From Streptococcus pseudopneumoniae (GTDB taxonomy: Bacteria > Bacillota > Bacilli > Lactobacillales > Streptococcaceae): 52,422 bases of DNA. The DNA is taken from contig NZ_JUUZ01000002.1 of assembly GCF_001074155.1 (NCBI RefSeq), positions 1 to 52,422 of the forward strand. The letters run 5' to 3'. The position numbers and the translations under genes are program-made. The notes beneath the pieces were generated by a model. It did no database searches. It had not been told where the DNA came from and saw only the letters and a list, made by a program, of their open reading frames with translations. Positions 10,036-18,340 of the stretch are shown piece by piece (within the stretch, counting starts at the first letter, position 1; every line of letters begins with the position of its first letter).

Positions 10036-10599
10036 TTAATCTACACGACTTGTAGTTTTTTTGTGTTGAGTTGGAGGTTGATAGTTTTTAACCAAAACTT
10101 CAAGTTTTACCTCACGGTCAAGACCAAAAAACTGCCTTAATCCTTGAGTTATTTCATTTTGAATTGACTGGCACTTAGTAGAGACGTTGTCTGATGTAAT
10201 TATTCTACCTTCCACGTAAACAAAACATTTATTTCTTCTGACATTTACACGGATAGTTGGATTTTTAATCAACTCATAATCATCAACAACACATCTAACG
10301 AACCCTTCAATAGCTGAATTTTTTAGTTTAAGCTTATCATCTTTAGTACCTAATTGAATATCCAGATATTGCTTAGGATAAAATAGTATAACTAGGATTG
10401 ATGATAAAACTAATACTGATAGGATTAATGTCCCCCAAAAGATGTATTTAGAAATGAATGCAGCAAAACTCCATTCTCTCCAGCTAAACAATTGAATGCC
10501 TAGGTCACTTGCTTGTTGGTAATCAACCAAGATGGGGAGGAAGACTGTCAAGATAAGAATGCAGAAAATAAGTAAAAGTATTTTCTTTGTTTTTGACAT
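10036..10599 (-). CDS. amaP: Alkaline shock response membrane anchor protein AmaP
   Basis: A 187-residue membrane protein with two N-terminal transmembrane segments (residues 6-24 and about 49-72) and a cytosolic domain. The domain resembles Asp23 (KLKNSAIEGFVRCVVDDYELIKNPTIRVNVRRNK, VYVEGRIITSDNVS). The family anchors Asp23 to the membrane and belongs to the envelope stress response. I chose ATG 10599, which has AAAGGA at good spacing; TTG at 10605 is an alternative two codons earlier. It is the first gene of amaP-DUF2273-asp23. Confidence 0.87.
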   Translation of the reverse strand: MSKTKKILLLIFCILILTVFLPILVDYQQASDLGIQLFSWREWSFAAFISKYIFWGTLILSVLVLSSILVILFYPKQYLDIQLGTKDDKLKLKNSAIEGFVRCVVDDYELIKNPTIRVNVRRNKCFVYVEGRIITSDNVSTKCQSIQNEITQGLRQFFGLDREVKLEVLVKNYQPPTQHKKTTSRVD

Positions 10600-10630
10600 A
10601 TACAATCCTTTCGAATTAAACTCATAGATT

Positions 10631-10660
10631 ATTGTAACAGTTTAGAGAGGTGTACAACAA
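10631..10660 (-). promoter_or_regulatory. Putative amaP operon promoter
   Basis: On the minus strand TTGTTG (10660-10655) and TACAAT (10636-10631) are separated by 18 bp. The -10 lies about 30 bp before the amaP start. Confidence 0.5.
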
Positions 10661-10837
10661 TCTATCATCTTCAAGATAGAAGAATACGGAATTAGTAACT
10701 TTGAAAAGTGCTACTATGATAGATGAGGTTAGCTAATTTAGTTAACGAAGGGCTCATATTCCCGAGGGATTGTTAATAGAGAACTAGGAAAATGGAGTAA
10801 GTAGTTTCAAAACAAAATGTATGATACCCTTAGACGT

Positions 10838-10912
10838 AAAAATGCCAAGTTGTCTATAACAAGTGGCAAAAAAATGGGTCTCCTTTTCTAAACTGCGAAT
10901 ACATTCTCAGTT
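10838..10912 (-). ncRNA. Putative stand-alone small RNA, ~75 nt
   Basis: The unit lies in the otherwise gene-free 10606-11075. On the minus strand a strong promoter (see separate entry) is followed at once by a hairpin at 10912-10891 (AACTG and GAAT pairing with ATTC and CAGTT around one A-G mismatch). Then comes an unpaired purine-rich stretch containing AAAAGGAG. A second hairpin follows (TGCCA and TTGT with ACAA and TGGCA, 10868-10843), ending in T5. This is a promoter-RNA-terminator unit with no convincing reading frame. I do not recognise the RNA. It could also be a leader of the amaP operon, whose own promoter lies about 180 bp further on. Confidence 0.5.
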
Positions 10913-10918
10913 GTTTTT

Positions 10919-10947
10919 AGTATAGCATTTTTTGAAAGCGATGTCAA
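10919..10947 (-). promoter_or_regulatory. Strong sigma-A promoter, minus strand
   Basis: A perfect TTGACA (10947-10942) and TATACT (10924-10919) with a 17-bp spacer. No gene starts within 300 bp downstream; the first structure is the small-RNA-like hairpin pair. Confidence 0.75.
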
Positions 10948-11035
10948 TTTTGAACATCCTCTCCTTTACTTTACAGATTAGTTTAGGATTTTTTGACGAA
11001 TATAGTCCTCGCTGTATAAAAGTCTATCACTAATA

Positions 11036-11064
11036 AAAAGCGAGGCCGGGATTTTCCCGACCTC
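11036..11064 (-). terminator. Terminator of the UspA gene
   Basis: Read on the minus strand, a 9-bp stem (GAGGTCGGG / CCCGGCCTC, one G-U pair) with an AAAAT loop is followed by GCTTTTTATT. Between it and the promoter at 10947 I saw no gene; CCTCGC at about 11006 could alternatively pair with the GCGAGG at the terminator. Confidence 0.8.
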
Positions 11065-11075
11065 TTTTGTTCTCA

Positions 11076-11528
11076 TTATAAAGTTTTATCCTTGTCTCGA
11101 ACAACGAGAAGGTCAACACTTGTATGGCGTAGGATATATTCTGATGAAGATCCGACAAGCAAACGTTCGAAGGCGTTAAGCCCAGTTGCTCCAACCAAAA
11201 TCAAATCAACATGTTCTTGTTCAGGGATTGTTTTAGCCAAAAGAGTTTTAGGATTTCCCATTTCGATGACAACTTGAATATCTTTAAGACCAGCGTCTCT
11301 TGCACGCTTTTCATATTCTGCCATCAACTCTTGTGCCTCGACTTGTAACTCTTCGTAAACTTCTGCATCGAATGTTGAAATGCTTTGAAGAGCACGAGTA
11401 TCGATTACATGCGCAATGGTTAATTTAGCCTGGTTACGTAATGCTGACTGAACTCCTTTGATAAAAGCCAAATCAGCTTCTTTAGAACCGTCGACTGCTA
11501 CCATGATGTTTTCGTAACGTTGTGTCAT
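11076..11528 (-). CDS. Universal stress protein (UspA family)
   Basis: A 150-residue cytosolic UspA-domain protein: YENIMVAVDGSKEADLAF at the N-terminus and the nucleotide-binding loop LVGATGLNAFERLLVGSSSEYILRH near the C-terminus (G-x2-G-x9-G-S/T pattern). This class usually binds ATP. I chose ATG 11528 because GAGGAGG lies just upstream; longer in-frame extensions to 11672 encode low-complexity hydrophobic sequence and would swallow the promoter. It has its own terminator and is divergent from the phosphoesterase. Confidence 0.92.
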   Translation of the reverse strand: MTQRYENIMVAVDGSKEADLAFIKGVQSALRNQAKLTIAHVIDTRALQSISTFDAEVYEELQVEAQELMAEYEKRARDAGLKDIQVVIEMGNPKTLLAKTIPEQEHVDLILVGATGLNAFERLLVGSSSEYILRHTSVDLLVVRDKDKTL

Positions 11529-11672
11529 ATCAAAAACCTCCTCATTTCTTATCACCTTCATTGTAATCCTTTTCACTAAAAAAGTAAAGTAAAAAATGAT
11601 AGCAAAAAAGAGACTTTTTGACTTTGGTTTTGAGAGTGTTATAATTAAATGTGAGAAACAAGAGGGAATCAT

Positions 11673-12512
11673 ATGACAAAAATTGCGGTACTTTCAGATA
11701 TCCATGGAAATACAAGAGCACTGGAAGCTGTTTTAGCAGATGCAGAGAAGGCAGGCGCTGAGGAATATTGGCTTTTGGGAGATATTCTCATGCCTGGGAC
11801 AGGACGAAAAAATATTCTCAGACGATTAGAAGACTTGCCGATTACGATTCGAGTTCTGGGAAATTGGGAAGAGAGTTTATGGCGAGCTGCTCATCGAAAA
11901 TTAGATACAAGTAGACCTAGCCATCGCTACCTCTTGCGCCAATGCCAGTATATTATGGAAGAAATTAGTCTAGATGATATTGAAGCTCTACAGGCATTTC
12001 CCATGCACACACACCGCCAGTTTGGAAATTTGAAGGTAGGGATAAGTCATCATTTACCGGATAAAAATTGGGGAAGAGAACTGATCCATCTTGGCAAGCA
12101 GGAGGATTTTGATCGTTTGGTAACCAATCCTGACTGTGATATTGCAATCTATGGACACATTCATCAGCAGTTTCTTCGCTATGGAAGTGGTGGGCAACTC
12201 ATTTTAAATCCAGGCTCAATTGGGCAACCATTCTTTTTATCAGCAAGTCTACGTGAGGATTTGCGAGCCCAATATATGATTTTGGAATTTGATAACAAAG
12301 GTTTGAAGGATATAGATTTTCGTCGCGTTGATTACGATGTTGAGTCAGAATTACAATTGGCTAGAGATTTGAAATTGTCCTACTATGAGGTGTACTATGA
12401 AAGCTTAGTCAATGGAATTCACCATACCCATAATCAGGACTTGTTGCACGAAATCGCCCAGAGTCAAGGACATGATGTTGAATTGGACGACTGGCTTAGT
12501 CGTAACTCTTGA
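11673..12512 (+). CDS. Metallophosphoesterase family protein
   Basis: A 279-residue calcineurin-like phosphoesterase. The metal-binding motifs are in order: DIHGN (residues 8-12), GD at WLLGDILMPG, GNWE (in place of GNHD), SHHLP and the late GHIHQ. The architecture matches the YfcE/MJ0936-like group, often cyclic-nucleotide or nucleotide phosphodiesterases; the substrate cannot be told. Trp replaces the usual His in the GNHD block, a variation seen in this group. Its stop codon lies inside the promoter of the next gene. Confidence 0.87.
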   Translation: MTKIAVLSDIHGNTRALEAVLADAEKAGAEEYWLLGDILMPGTGRKNILRRLEDLPITIRVLGNWEESLWRAAHRKLDTSRPSHRYLLRQCQYIMEEISLDDIEALQAFPMHTHRQFGNLKVGISHHLPDKNWGRELIHLGKQEDFDRLVTNPDCDIAIYGHIHQQFLRYGSGGQLILNPGSIGQPFFLSASLREDLRAQYMILEFDNKGLKDIDFRRVDYDVESELQLARDLKLSYYEVYYESLVNGIHHTHNQDLLHEIAQSQGHDVELDDWLSRNS

Positions 12513-12536
12513 CATTACAACTCTAGGAGATATAAT
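12509..12536 (+). promoter_or_regulatory. Promoter of the Rrf2-type regulator
   Basis: TTGACA (12509-12514) and TATAAT (12531-12536) with a 16-bp spacer. The -35 box contains the stop codon of the phosphoesterase gene. Confidence 0.75.
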
Positions 12537-12581
12537 AATATAAGAGAAGAATGAGCTTTGTTGATAATAAAGGAGGACTGC

Positions 12582-13019
12582 ATGCAAATTTCAAGCCGAT
12601 TTACCATTGCGACACATATGTTGGTAATCATTGCCCTAAAAGGGAAGGAAAGCAAGGTGACTAGTGATTTTCTAGCTAGTAGTGTTGGAGTCAATCCTGT
12701 TATTATCCGAAAAACTTTGTCCCAACTGAAAAAAGCAGACTTGATTTCCGTCGCGCGTGGAACTGGAGGGGCAGAGATTATCAAAAATCTTGAGGATATC
12801 AGTCTTTTGGATATTTATCAAGCTGTGGAATGCCTTGGAAAGACTGGACAACTCTTTAGTTTCCATGACAATCCTAATCCTGACTGTCCAGTAGGAGCTA
12901 ACATCCATGGGGTTTTAGATGAAAAGTTAGATAAAATTCAAGAAGCCATGGAAGAAGAATTAAGCCAAACCAGTCTTGCTCAAATAGTGGCAGATGCAGA
13001 AGCAAGAATAAAAGAATAA
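12582..13019 (+). CDS. Rrf2 family transcriptional regulator
   Basis: A 145-residue winged-helix regulator: MQISSRFTIATHML, then SDFLASSVGVNPVIIRKTLSQLKKADLI as recognition helix region and ARGTGGAEI as wing. Only one Cys (in NPDCPVG) is in the region where IscR/NsrR proteins carry three cluster-binding Cys. It is therefore of the YwnA-like type and probably does not bind an Fe-S cluster. ATG 12582 is chosen because AAAGGAGG precedes it; an upstream in-frame TTG is less likely. No co-transcribed target is present, so its regulon is unknown. Confidence 0.9.
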   Translation: MQISSRFTIATHMLVIIALKGKESKVTSDFLASSVGVNPVIIRKTLSQLKKADLISVARGTGGAEIIKNLEDISLLDIYQAVECLGKTGQLFSFHDNPNPDCPVGANIHGVLDEKLDKIQEAMEEELSQTSLAQIVADAEARIKE

Positions 13020-13035
13020 ATTTTAAAATAAGGTA

Positions 13036-13082
13036 CACCTGAATTTCTAAGCTGAAAAGCTTGGTTGTTTAGGTGCTTTTTT
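13036..13082 (+). terminator. Terminator after the Rrf2 gene
   Basis: CACCT...AGGTG closes an extended hairpin whose apex is AAGCT/AGCTT around GAAA, followed by CTTTTTT. Confidence 0.75.
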
Positions 13083-13170
13083 CGTAATTAAATATGCTGG
13101 GTGTTAGCTGAAGTGGCCTGAGAATTTAGCCAGGAATGTGGTTAGATTAGTAAGAGAAAAACAAAAATCA

Positions 13171-13179
13171 TGTTATAAT
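13171..13179 (+). promoter_or_regulatory. Extended -10 promoter of recJ
   Basis: TGTTATAAT fits the TGnTATAAT extended -10 form. It lies about 37 bp before the chosen recJ start, and no -35 box is evident. Confidence 0.5.
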
Positions 13180-13215
13180 AAATAAATAGAATCGTAAGAA
13201 AGAGTGGATATTTGT

Positions 13216-15435
13216 GTGATAATTCCTACTTATAATTGGCAATTTGCACCTCAAGTTGAGGATGCGGATTTTACAAAAATCGCCAAGAAAGCTGGGCTAG
13301 GGCCTGAAGCTGCTCGTTTATTATTTAGCCGTGGTATTAAGGATGAAGATAGTTTGTCTCGTTTTCTGGCACCAAGTCTAGATGATTTACATGATCCCTA
13401 TCTTCTCCACGATATGGATAAGGCAGTGAATCGTATTCGTCGTGCTATAGAGCAGGGGGAATTTATTCTCGTTTATGGAGATTACGATGCAGATGGGATG
13501 ACATCAGCTTCAATCCTTAAAGAAACATTAGAACAATTAGGAGCCGAGTGTTTAGTCTATCTTCCTAATCGTTTTACAGATGGTTATGGTCCTAATGCTA
13601 GTGTTTACAAGTACTTCATTGAGCAACAAGGGATATCCTTGATTGTAACTGTAGATAATGGAGTTGCAGGCCATGAGGCTATTGACTTGGCTCAATCTAT
13701 GGGAGTAGATGTCATTGTGACAGACCACCACTCCATGCCAGAGGTTTTACCAGATGCTTATGCAATCGTCCATCCTGAACACCCAAAAGCAGATTATCCA
13801 TTTAAACATTTGGCGGGTTGTGGAGTTGCTTTTAAACTAGCTTGTGCCCTCTTGGAGGAGGTTCAGGTTGAGTTGCTTGATTTGGTTGCTATTGGGACAA
13901 TTGCTGATATGGTCAGTTTGACAGATGAAAATCGCATCATGGTTCAATATGGTCTAGAAGTTTTACACAACACCCAACGAATAGGGCTTCAAGAACTATT
14001 TGAAATTGCAGGGATTTCTAGTAGTGACCTTACAGAAGAGACGGTTGGTTTTCAGTTGTCGCCTCGCTTGAATGCCCTAGGGCGCTTGGATGATCCTAAT
14101 CCTGCTATTGAGTTACTAACTGGCTTTGATGATGAAGAGGTGCGTGAGATTGCCCTCATGATTCAAGAAAAAAATGAAGAACGCAAGGAAATCGTTCAAG
14201 CCATTTATGAAGAAGCTAAAAGTTTGGTAGACCCTAACAAAAGTGTTCAAGTTTTAGCCAAAGAAGGTTGGAACCCAGGAGTGCTTGGGATTGTAGCTGG
14301 TCGCTTGTTGGAAGAATTAGGGCAGACAGTTATTGTTCTGAATATTGAAGATGGCCGTGCCAAGGGGAGTGCTCGTAGTATTGAAGCAGTCGATATCTTT
14401 GAAGCCTTGGATCCGCATCGGGAACTTTTTATCGCCTTTGGTGGGCATGCAGGCGCTGCAGGTATGACACTTGAAGCGGAACAGCTAGACGCCTTATCGG
14501 AAATTTTAGAAACCTATGTAAAAGACAAAGGGATAGATGCCAAGGGCAAGAATACATTATATCTAGATGAAGAATTAGATTTGGAAAGCCTAAGTTTAGA
14601 GACGGTTAAAAGCTTTGAACGATTAGCCCCTTTTGGAATGGATAACCAAAAACCTGTTTTTTATATTCGAGATTTTCAAGTTGAAAATGCTCGTTCTATG
14701 GGAGCGGGAGATAGTCATCTAAAATTAAAGATTTCCAAAGGGACCGCGAGCTTTGAGGTAGTAGCTTTTGGTCAAGGATCAAAGGCTACAGAGTTTTCTC
14801 AGGTAAAACAACTGGAATTGGCAGTTACCCTTTCTGTTAACCAATGGAATGGGCAAACAACCCTCCAGTTGATGATGGTAGATGCCCGTGTGGACGGTGT
14901 TCAACTTTTTAACATCCGTAGTAAGAGTGTAGAGCTACCAGAGGGAGTGCCTGTCCTAGATTTTACCAGTGATTTACCAGAAATGCTTTCTAGCCCAGCA
15001 ATCGTTGTAAAAAATATTCCCGAGGATCTCAGTCTTCTCAAACAAGTGTTGCAAGAACAGGATTTCTCTGCTATTTACTTTAAAAATGATATCTCTAAAG
15101 CATACTATTTGACAGGTTATGGTACAAGAGAGCAATTCGCTAAGCTTTATAAGACAATCTACCAGTTCCCAGAATTTGATATTCGTTATAAGCTCAAGGA
15201 CTTATCAGCTTATTTGAAGATAGAACAGATCTTGCTAGTCAAAATGATTCAGATTTTTGAAGAACTTGGTTTTGTCACAATTGAGAATGGTGTAATGAAA
15301 GTAAATAAAGATGCTGCCAAGCGGGACATCGCTGAAAGTCAGATTTATCAAAACCTCAAACAAACTGTTAAAGATCAAGAAATGATGGCACTTGGAACAG
15401 TACAGGAAATATATAATTTCTTGATGAAAAAATAA
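13216..15435 (+). CDS. recJ: Single-stranded-DNA-specific exonuclease RecJ
   Basis: 5'-3' exonuclease acting on single-stranded DNA in recombination and mismatch repair. DHH motifs are in order: VYGDYDADGMTS, TVDNGV, VTDHHSMPE (DHH proper), HLAGCGVAFKLA and GTIADMV. The DHHA1 domain has GRAKGSARS and FGGHAGAAGM. A Firmicute-type C-terminal extension brings it to 739 residues. I chose GTG 13216 (protein MIIPTYNWQFAPQ) because close relatives begin this way; GTG 13204 is possible and adds four residues. Followed by a clear terminator. Confidence 0.95.
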   Translation: MIIPTYNWQFAPQVEDADFTKIAKKAGLGPEAARLLFSRGIKDEDSLSRFLAPSLDDLHDPYLLHDMDKAVNRIRRAIEQGEFILVYGDYDADGMTSASILKETLEQLGAECLVYLPNRFTDGYGPNASVYKYFIEQQGISLIVTVDNGVAGHEAIDLAQSMGVDVIVTDHHSMPEVLPDAYAIVHPEHPKADYPFKHLAGCGVAFKLACALLEEVQVELLDLVAIGTIADMVSLTDENRIMVQYGLEVLHNTQRIGLQELFEIAGISSSDLTEETVGFQLSPRLNALGRLDDPNPAIELLTGFDDEEVREIALMIQEKNEERKEIVQAIYEEAKSLVDPNKSVQVLAKEGWNPGVLGIVAGRLLEELGQTVIVLNIEDGRAKGSARSIEAVDIFEALDPHRELFIAFGGHAGAAGMTLEAEQLDALSEILETYVKDKGIDAKGKNTLYLDEELDLESLSLETVKSFERLAPFGMDNQKPVFYIRDFQVENARSMGAGDSHLKLKISKGTASFEVVAFGQGSKATEFSQVKQLELAVTLSVNQWNGQTTLQLMMVDARVDGVQLFNIRSKSVELPEGVPVLDFTSDLPEMLSSPAIVVKNIPEDLSLLKQVLQEQDFSAIYFKNDISKAYYLTGYGTREQFAKLYKTIYQFPEFDIRYKLKDLSAYLKIEQILLVKMIQIFEELGFVTIENGVMKVNKDAAKRDIAESQIYQNLKQTVKDQEMMALGTVQEIYNFLMKK

Positions 15436-15440
15436 ATACA

Positions 15441-15474
15441 AAGAGGCTGAAGTAACCTATTTCAGTCTCTTTTT
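15441..15474 (+). terminator. Terminator of recJ
   Basis: AAGAGGCTGAA (15441-15451) pairs with TTCAGTCTCTT (15461-15471) and runs into T residues. Confidence 0.85.
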
Positions 15475-15626
15475 GTAAGTGATTTTTAACTTTATGTAGT
15501 AAAAGTATACAGATTTGTAACATGACTACAACATAAATCTAAAACAACTGACATGTAAATCAGGTATGATTCTCTTATCAACATAAAAATTAAAAATTAT
15601 CAATAAAATTTTAGGAGAAAATTGTT

Positions 15627-16289
15627 ATGAAAAAAACAGTTGCTAAACTGACTCTTGGTTTAACATCTACAGCTATTTTGGCTACAATTGGGGTTCAAAC
15701 TGTAAGCGCAGACTCTTACGTTGTTCAAGATGGTGATTCATTTTTTGGTATTGCTGCTGCAAATGGTATGGATCCTTATGTGTTGGCGGCAAATAATGGA
15801 AAAAGCATTTTTGACACCATCCACCCAGGTGATGTGCTAGAAGTGAGTGGTCTAACTCAAGCTAGCTATTCATACAATGCTCCGGCTTATGAAGCAACTA
15901 GTACTGTGAATGGGGTAGCAACTGCTGATGTTGTCGTAAATACTCCTACAAACTACGGAAACTCATATCCTGTTGGTCAGTGTACATGGGGCGTGAAAGA
16001 AATGGCTCCTTGGGCTAGCAACTGGTGGGGAAATGCCAACACTTGGGCAATCTATGCTAGTGCACAAGGTTTTAGGACAGGAACTGTGCCTGTAGTAGGC
16101 GCAATCGCCGTTTGGGACGGTGGTGAATATGGACACGTTGCTTATGTAACAGATGTACAAAGTGAAAATTCTATCCAGGTATTGGAAGCAAACTATGATG
16201 GTAGTGGAACTCAACCAATCGGAAACTATCGTGGATGGTTTAATCCAACAGCATCAAGAGGTACTGTAAGATACATTTATCCAAATTAA
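15627..16289 (+). CDS. Secreted LysM-CHAP peptidoglycan-binding/hydrolase protein
   Basis: A 220-residue exported protein. The signal peptide is residues 1-28 ([20 protein letters not shown], cleaved after VSA). A LysM domain follows at about 30-73 ([21 protein letters not shown], then IHPGDVLEV), and a CHAP domain at about 100-220. CHAP carries the catalytic Cys in YPVGQCTWG and His in GHVAYVTDV, with Glu/Asn in [12 protein letters not shown] domains cut peptidoglycan as amidases or endopeptidases. It is monocistronic with its own terminator. Genes of this type are often under WalR control, but I found only a poor match to a WalR box (15516-15532). Confidence 0.92.
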   Translation: MKKTVAKLTLGLTSTAILATIGVQTVSADSYVVQDGDSFFGIAAANGMDPYVLAANNGKSIFDTIHPGDVLEVSGLTQASYSYNAPAYEATSTVNGVATADVVVNTPTNYGNSYPVGQCTWGVKEMAPWASNWWGNANTWAIYASAQGFRTGTVPVVGAIAVWDGGEYGHVAYVTDVQSENSIQVLEANYDGSGTQPIGNYRGWFNPTASRGTVRYIYPN

Positions 16290-16297
16290 AGATACTT

Positions 16298-16328
16298 AAA
16301 AAGATTTAGAGCTTCTAAATCTTTTTTT
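16298..16328 (+). terminator. Terminator of the LysM-CHAP gene
   Basis: GATTTAGA (16303-16310) pairs with TCTAAATC (16314-16321), followed by seven T. Confidence 0.88.
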
Positions 16329-16329
16329 A

Positions 16330-16490
16330 TGTACTCCAGCCTAGTTTTTAGGATTTTGGTCAGCTAGAAATTTCGGAGCTTCATTCGATTTAATCGTTTA
16401 ATGATTTTAGACGAAGCTTAAAAAAAGAACAAAGGAAGCCCGATGTGGCTATTAGAGTGAATGTTCTCTAGTTGAAATCCTATCTTCATT
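16330..16490. other. Gene-free spacer upstream of the rnjB promoter
   Basis: No reading frame with a ribosome site was found here. AGCTTC and GAAGCT form an inverted pair about 30 bp apart around 16377-16420. Nothing else was recognised. Confidence 0.4.
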
Positions 16491-16518
16491 TTGAAAATTA
16501 GTAAAAAAATGGTATAAT
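16491..16518 (+). promoter_or_regulatory. Promoter of rnjB
   Basis: TTGAAA (16491-16496) and a perfect TATAAT (16513-16518) with a 16-bp spacer. Confidence 0.7.
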
Positions 16519-16535
16519 GAATGGAAAAGATTCGG

Positions 16536-16581
16536 CTGAAAGTGAATTGGACTTTCAGAAAAAGAGAGCATTTAAAGCTCT
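16536..16581 (+). promoter_or_regulatory. Two hairpins in the rnjB 5' leader
   Basis: CTGAAAGT (16536-16543) pairs with ACTTTCAG (16551-16558), and AGAGC (16565-16569) pairs with GCTCT (16577-16581). They occupy a leader of about 90 nt before the RNase J gene. No T tract follows, so they are more likely mRNA-stability or autoregulation structures than terminators. Confidence 0.5.
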
Positions 16582-16613
16582 ACAAACAGTAGAAATGACT
16601 ATTCGGAGGAAAA

Positions 16614-18275
16614 ATGAATACTATTAAACTAACAACACTTGGGGGTGTACGTGAAAATGGTAAAAACATGTACATCGCAGAAATTAACGACTCGATTTTT
16701 GTATTAGATGCAGGTTTGAAATATCCTGAAAATGAACAGTTGGGTGTCGATGTCGTTATTCCAAATATGGACTATTTGTTTGAAAATAGCGACCGTATTG
16801 CTGGGGTTTTCTTAACACACGGGCATGCGGATGCGATTGGCGCCCTTCCTTATCTCTTGGCAGAAGCTAAGGTTCCTGTATTTGGCTCAGAGTTGACCAT
16901 CGAACTGGCTAAACTCTTTGTTAAGGGAAATGACAGCGTCAAGAAATTTGATGATTTCCATGTGATTGATGAGAATACAGAGATTGATTTTGGTGGAACG
17001 ATAGTGTCCTTTTTCCGTACAACCCACTCTATTCCAGAAAGTTTGGGTGTGGTCTTGAAAACGTCTGAAGGAAATGTTGTTTACACAGGAGATTTTAAGT
17101 TTGACCAAACGGCTAGTGAATCCTATGCCACTGACTTCGGTCGATTGGCAGAGATTGGTCGTGAAGGAGTTCTGGCTCTTCTAAGTGATTCTGCGAATGC
17201 AGATAGCAATATCCAAGTAGCCAGTGAAAGTGAAGTTGGTGTAGAAATCACGCAAACTATCTCTGACTGGGATGGACGTATCATCGTTGCTGCAGTTGCA
17301 AGTAACCTTTCTCGTATCCAGCAGGTTTTTGACGCAGCTGCGGAGACAGGACGCCGTGTTGTCTTGACAGGATTCGATATTGAAAATATCGTCCGTACAG
17401 CGATTCGTCTGAAAAAATTGTCTTTAGCAAGTGAAAATCTTTTGATTAAACCAAAAGATATGTCGCGTTTTGAAGATCATGAGTTGATCATTCTTGAAAC
17501 TGGACGTATGGGTGAACCAATTAACGGCCTACGCAAGATGTCTATCGGTCGTCACCGTTATGTTGAAATCAAAGAAGGTGACCTAGTTTATATCGTTACA
17601 ACACCATCAATCGCCAAGGAAGCGGTTATGGCACGTGTAGAAAATATGGTCTACCAAGCAGGTGGAGTTGTCAAGCCAATTACTCATAGCTTGCGTGTGT
17701 CAGGACATGGGAATGCGCGTGATCTTCAATTGATGATTAATCTTTTGCAACCTCAGTATCTCTTCCCAATCCAGGGTGAATACCGTGAGTTGGACGCTCA
17801 TGCCAAGGCTGCTATGGCTGTTGGGTTGTTACCAGAACGCATTTTTATCCCGAAAAAAGGTACAACCATGTCTTATGAACATGGGGACTTTGTCCCGTCT
17901 GGTGCAGTTGCTGCAGGTGATGTCTTGATTGACGGAAATGCCATTGGAGATGTTGGGAATGTCGTTCTTCGTGACCGTAAGGTCTTGTCAGAAGATGGGA
18001 TTTTCATCGTGGCTATCACTGTTAACCGTCGTGAGAAAAAAATCATTGCTAAAGCTCGAGTGCACACGCGTGGATTTGTCTATCTCAAGAAGAGCCGTGA
18101 TATCTTGCGCGAAAGTACAGAGTTAGTCAATCAAACAGTAGAAGACTATCTACAAGGTGAAGAGTTTGATTGGGCAGAACTCAAAGGTAAGGTACGTGAT
18201 AATTTGGCCAAGTTCCTCTTTGACCAAACCAAGCGTCGCCCAGCTATCTTACCAGTAGTCATGGAAGCAAAATAG
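16614..18275 (+). CDS. rnjB: Ribonuclease J2
   Basis: Metallo-beta-lactamase/beta-CASP ribonuclease for mRNA decay and processing, 553 residues. The metal-binding loop reads THGHADAIGALPY: the last His of the canonical HxHxDH is Ala. Other motifs are retained (YTGDFKFD, SDSANAD in place of SDSTNAD, and SGHGNARDL in the C-terminal half). This pattern fits the less active RNase J2 paralogue, which partners RNase J1, rather than J1 itself. GGAGGAAAA precedes ATG 16614. It stands in its own transcription unit with a structured leader. Confidence 0.9.
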   Translation: MNTIKLTTLGGVRENGKNMYIAEINDSIFVLDAGLKYPENEQLGVDVVIPNMDYLFENSDRIAGVFLTHGHADAIGALPYLLAEAKVPVFGSELTIELAKLFVKGNDSVKKFDDFHVIDENTEIDFGGTIVSFFRTTHSIPESLGVVLKTSEGNVVYTGDFKFDQTASESYATDFGRLAEIGREGVLALLSDSANADSNIQVASESEVGVEITQTISDWDGRIIVAAVASNLSRIQQVFDAAAETGRRVVLTGFDIENIVRTAIRLKKLSLASENLLIKPKDMSRFEDHELIILETGRMGEPINGLRKMSIGRHRYVEIKEGDLVYIVTTPSIAKEAVMARVENMVYQAGGVVKPITHSLRVSGHGNARDLQLMINLLQPQYLFPIQGEYRELDAHAKAAMAVGLLPERIFIPKKGTTMSYEHGDFVPSGAVAAGDVLIDGNAIGDVGNVVLRDRKVLSEDGIFIVAITVNRREKKIIAKARVHTRGFVYLKKSRDILRESTELVNQTVEDYLQGEEFDWAELKGKVRDNLAKFLFDQTKRRPAILPVVMEAK

Positions 18276-18286
18276 GATCAAATAGC

Positions 18287-18315
18287 AAGAGAAAGTCGAG
18301 TTTCGGCTTTTTCTT
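18287..18315 (+). terminator. Weak terminator between rnjB and estA
   Basis: AAGAGAAAGTC pairs imperfectly with GGCTTTTTCTT across a short loop. Read-through into estA, 26 bp on, is likely. Confidence 0.5.
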
Positions 18316-18340
18316 ATCTTAAATGAATAAGGAGCAAGTT

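Noticed and set aside
10770..10835. Small peptide in the putative sRNA region (TTG start after GGAG) or a transposase remnant
   Set aside because: The frame overlaps the terminator hairpin, has a poor start and only about 20 codons. No transposase motif or inverted terminal repeats could be identified in 10606-11075.
15516..15532. WalR (VicR) box upstream of the LysM-CHAP gene
   Set aside because: TGTAAC-N5-TACAAC matches only the first half of TGTWAH-N5-TGTWAH; too weak to annotate.
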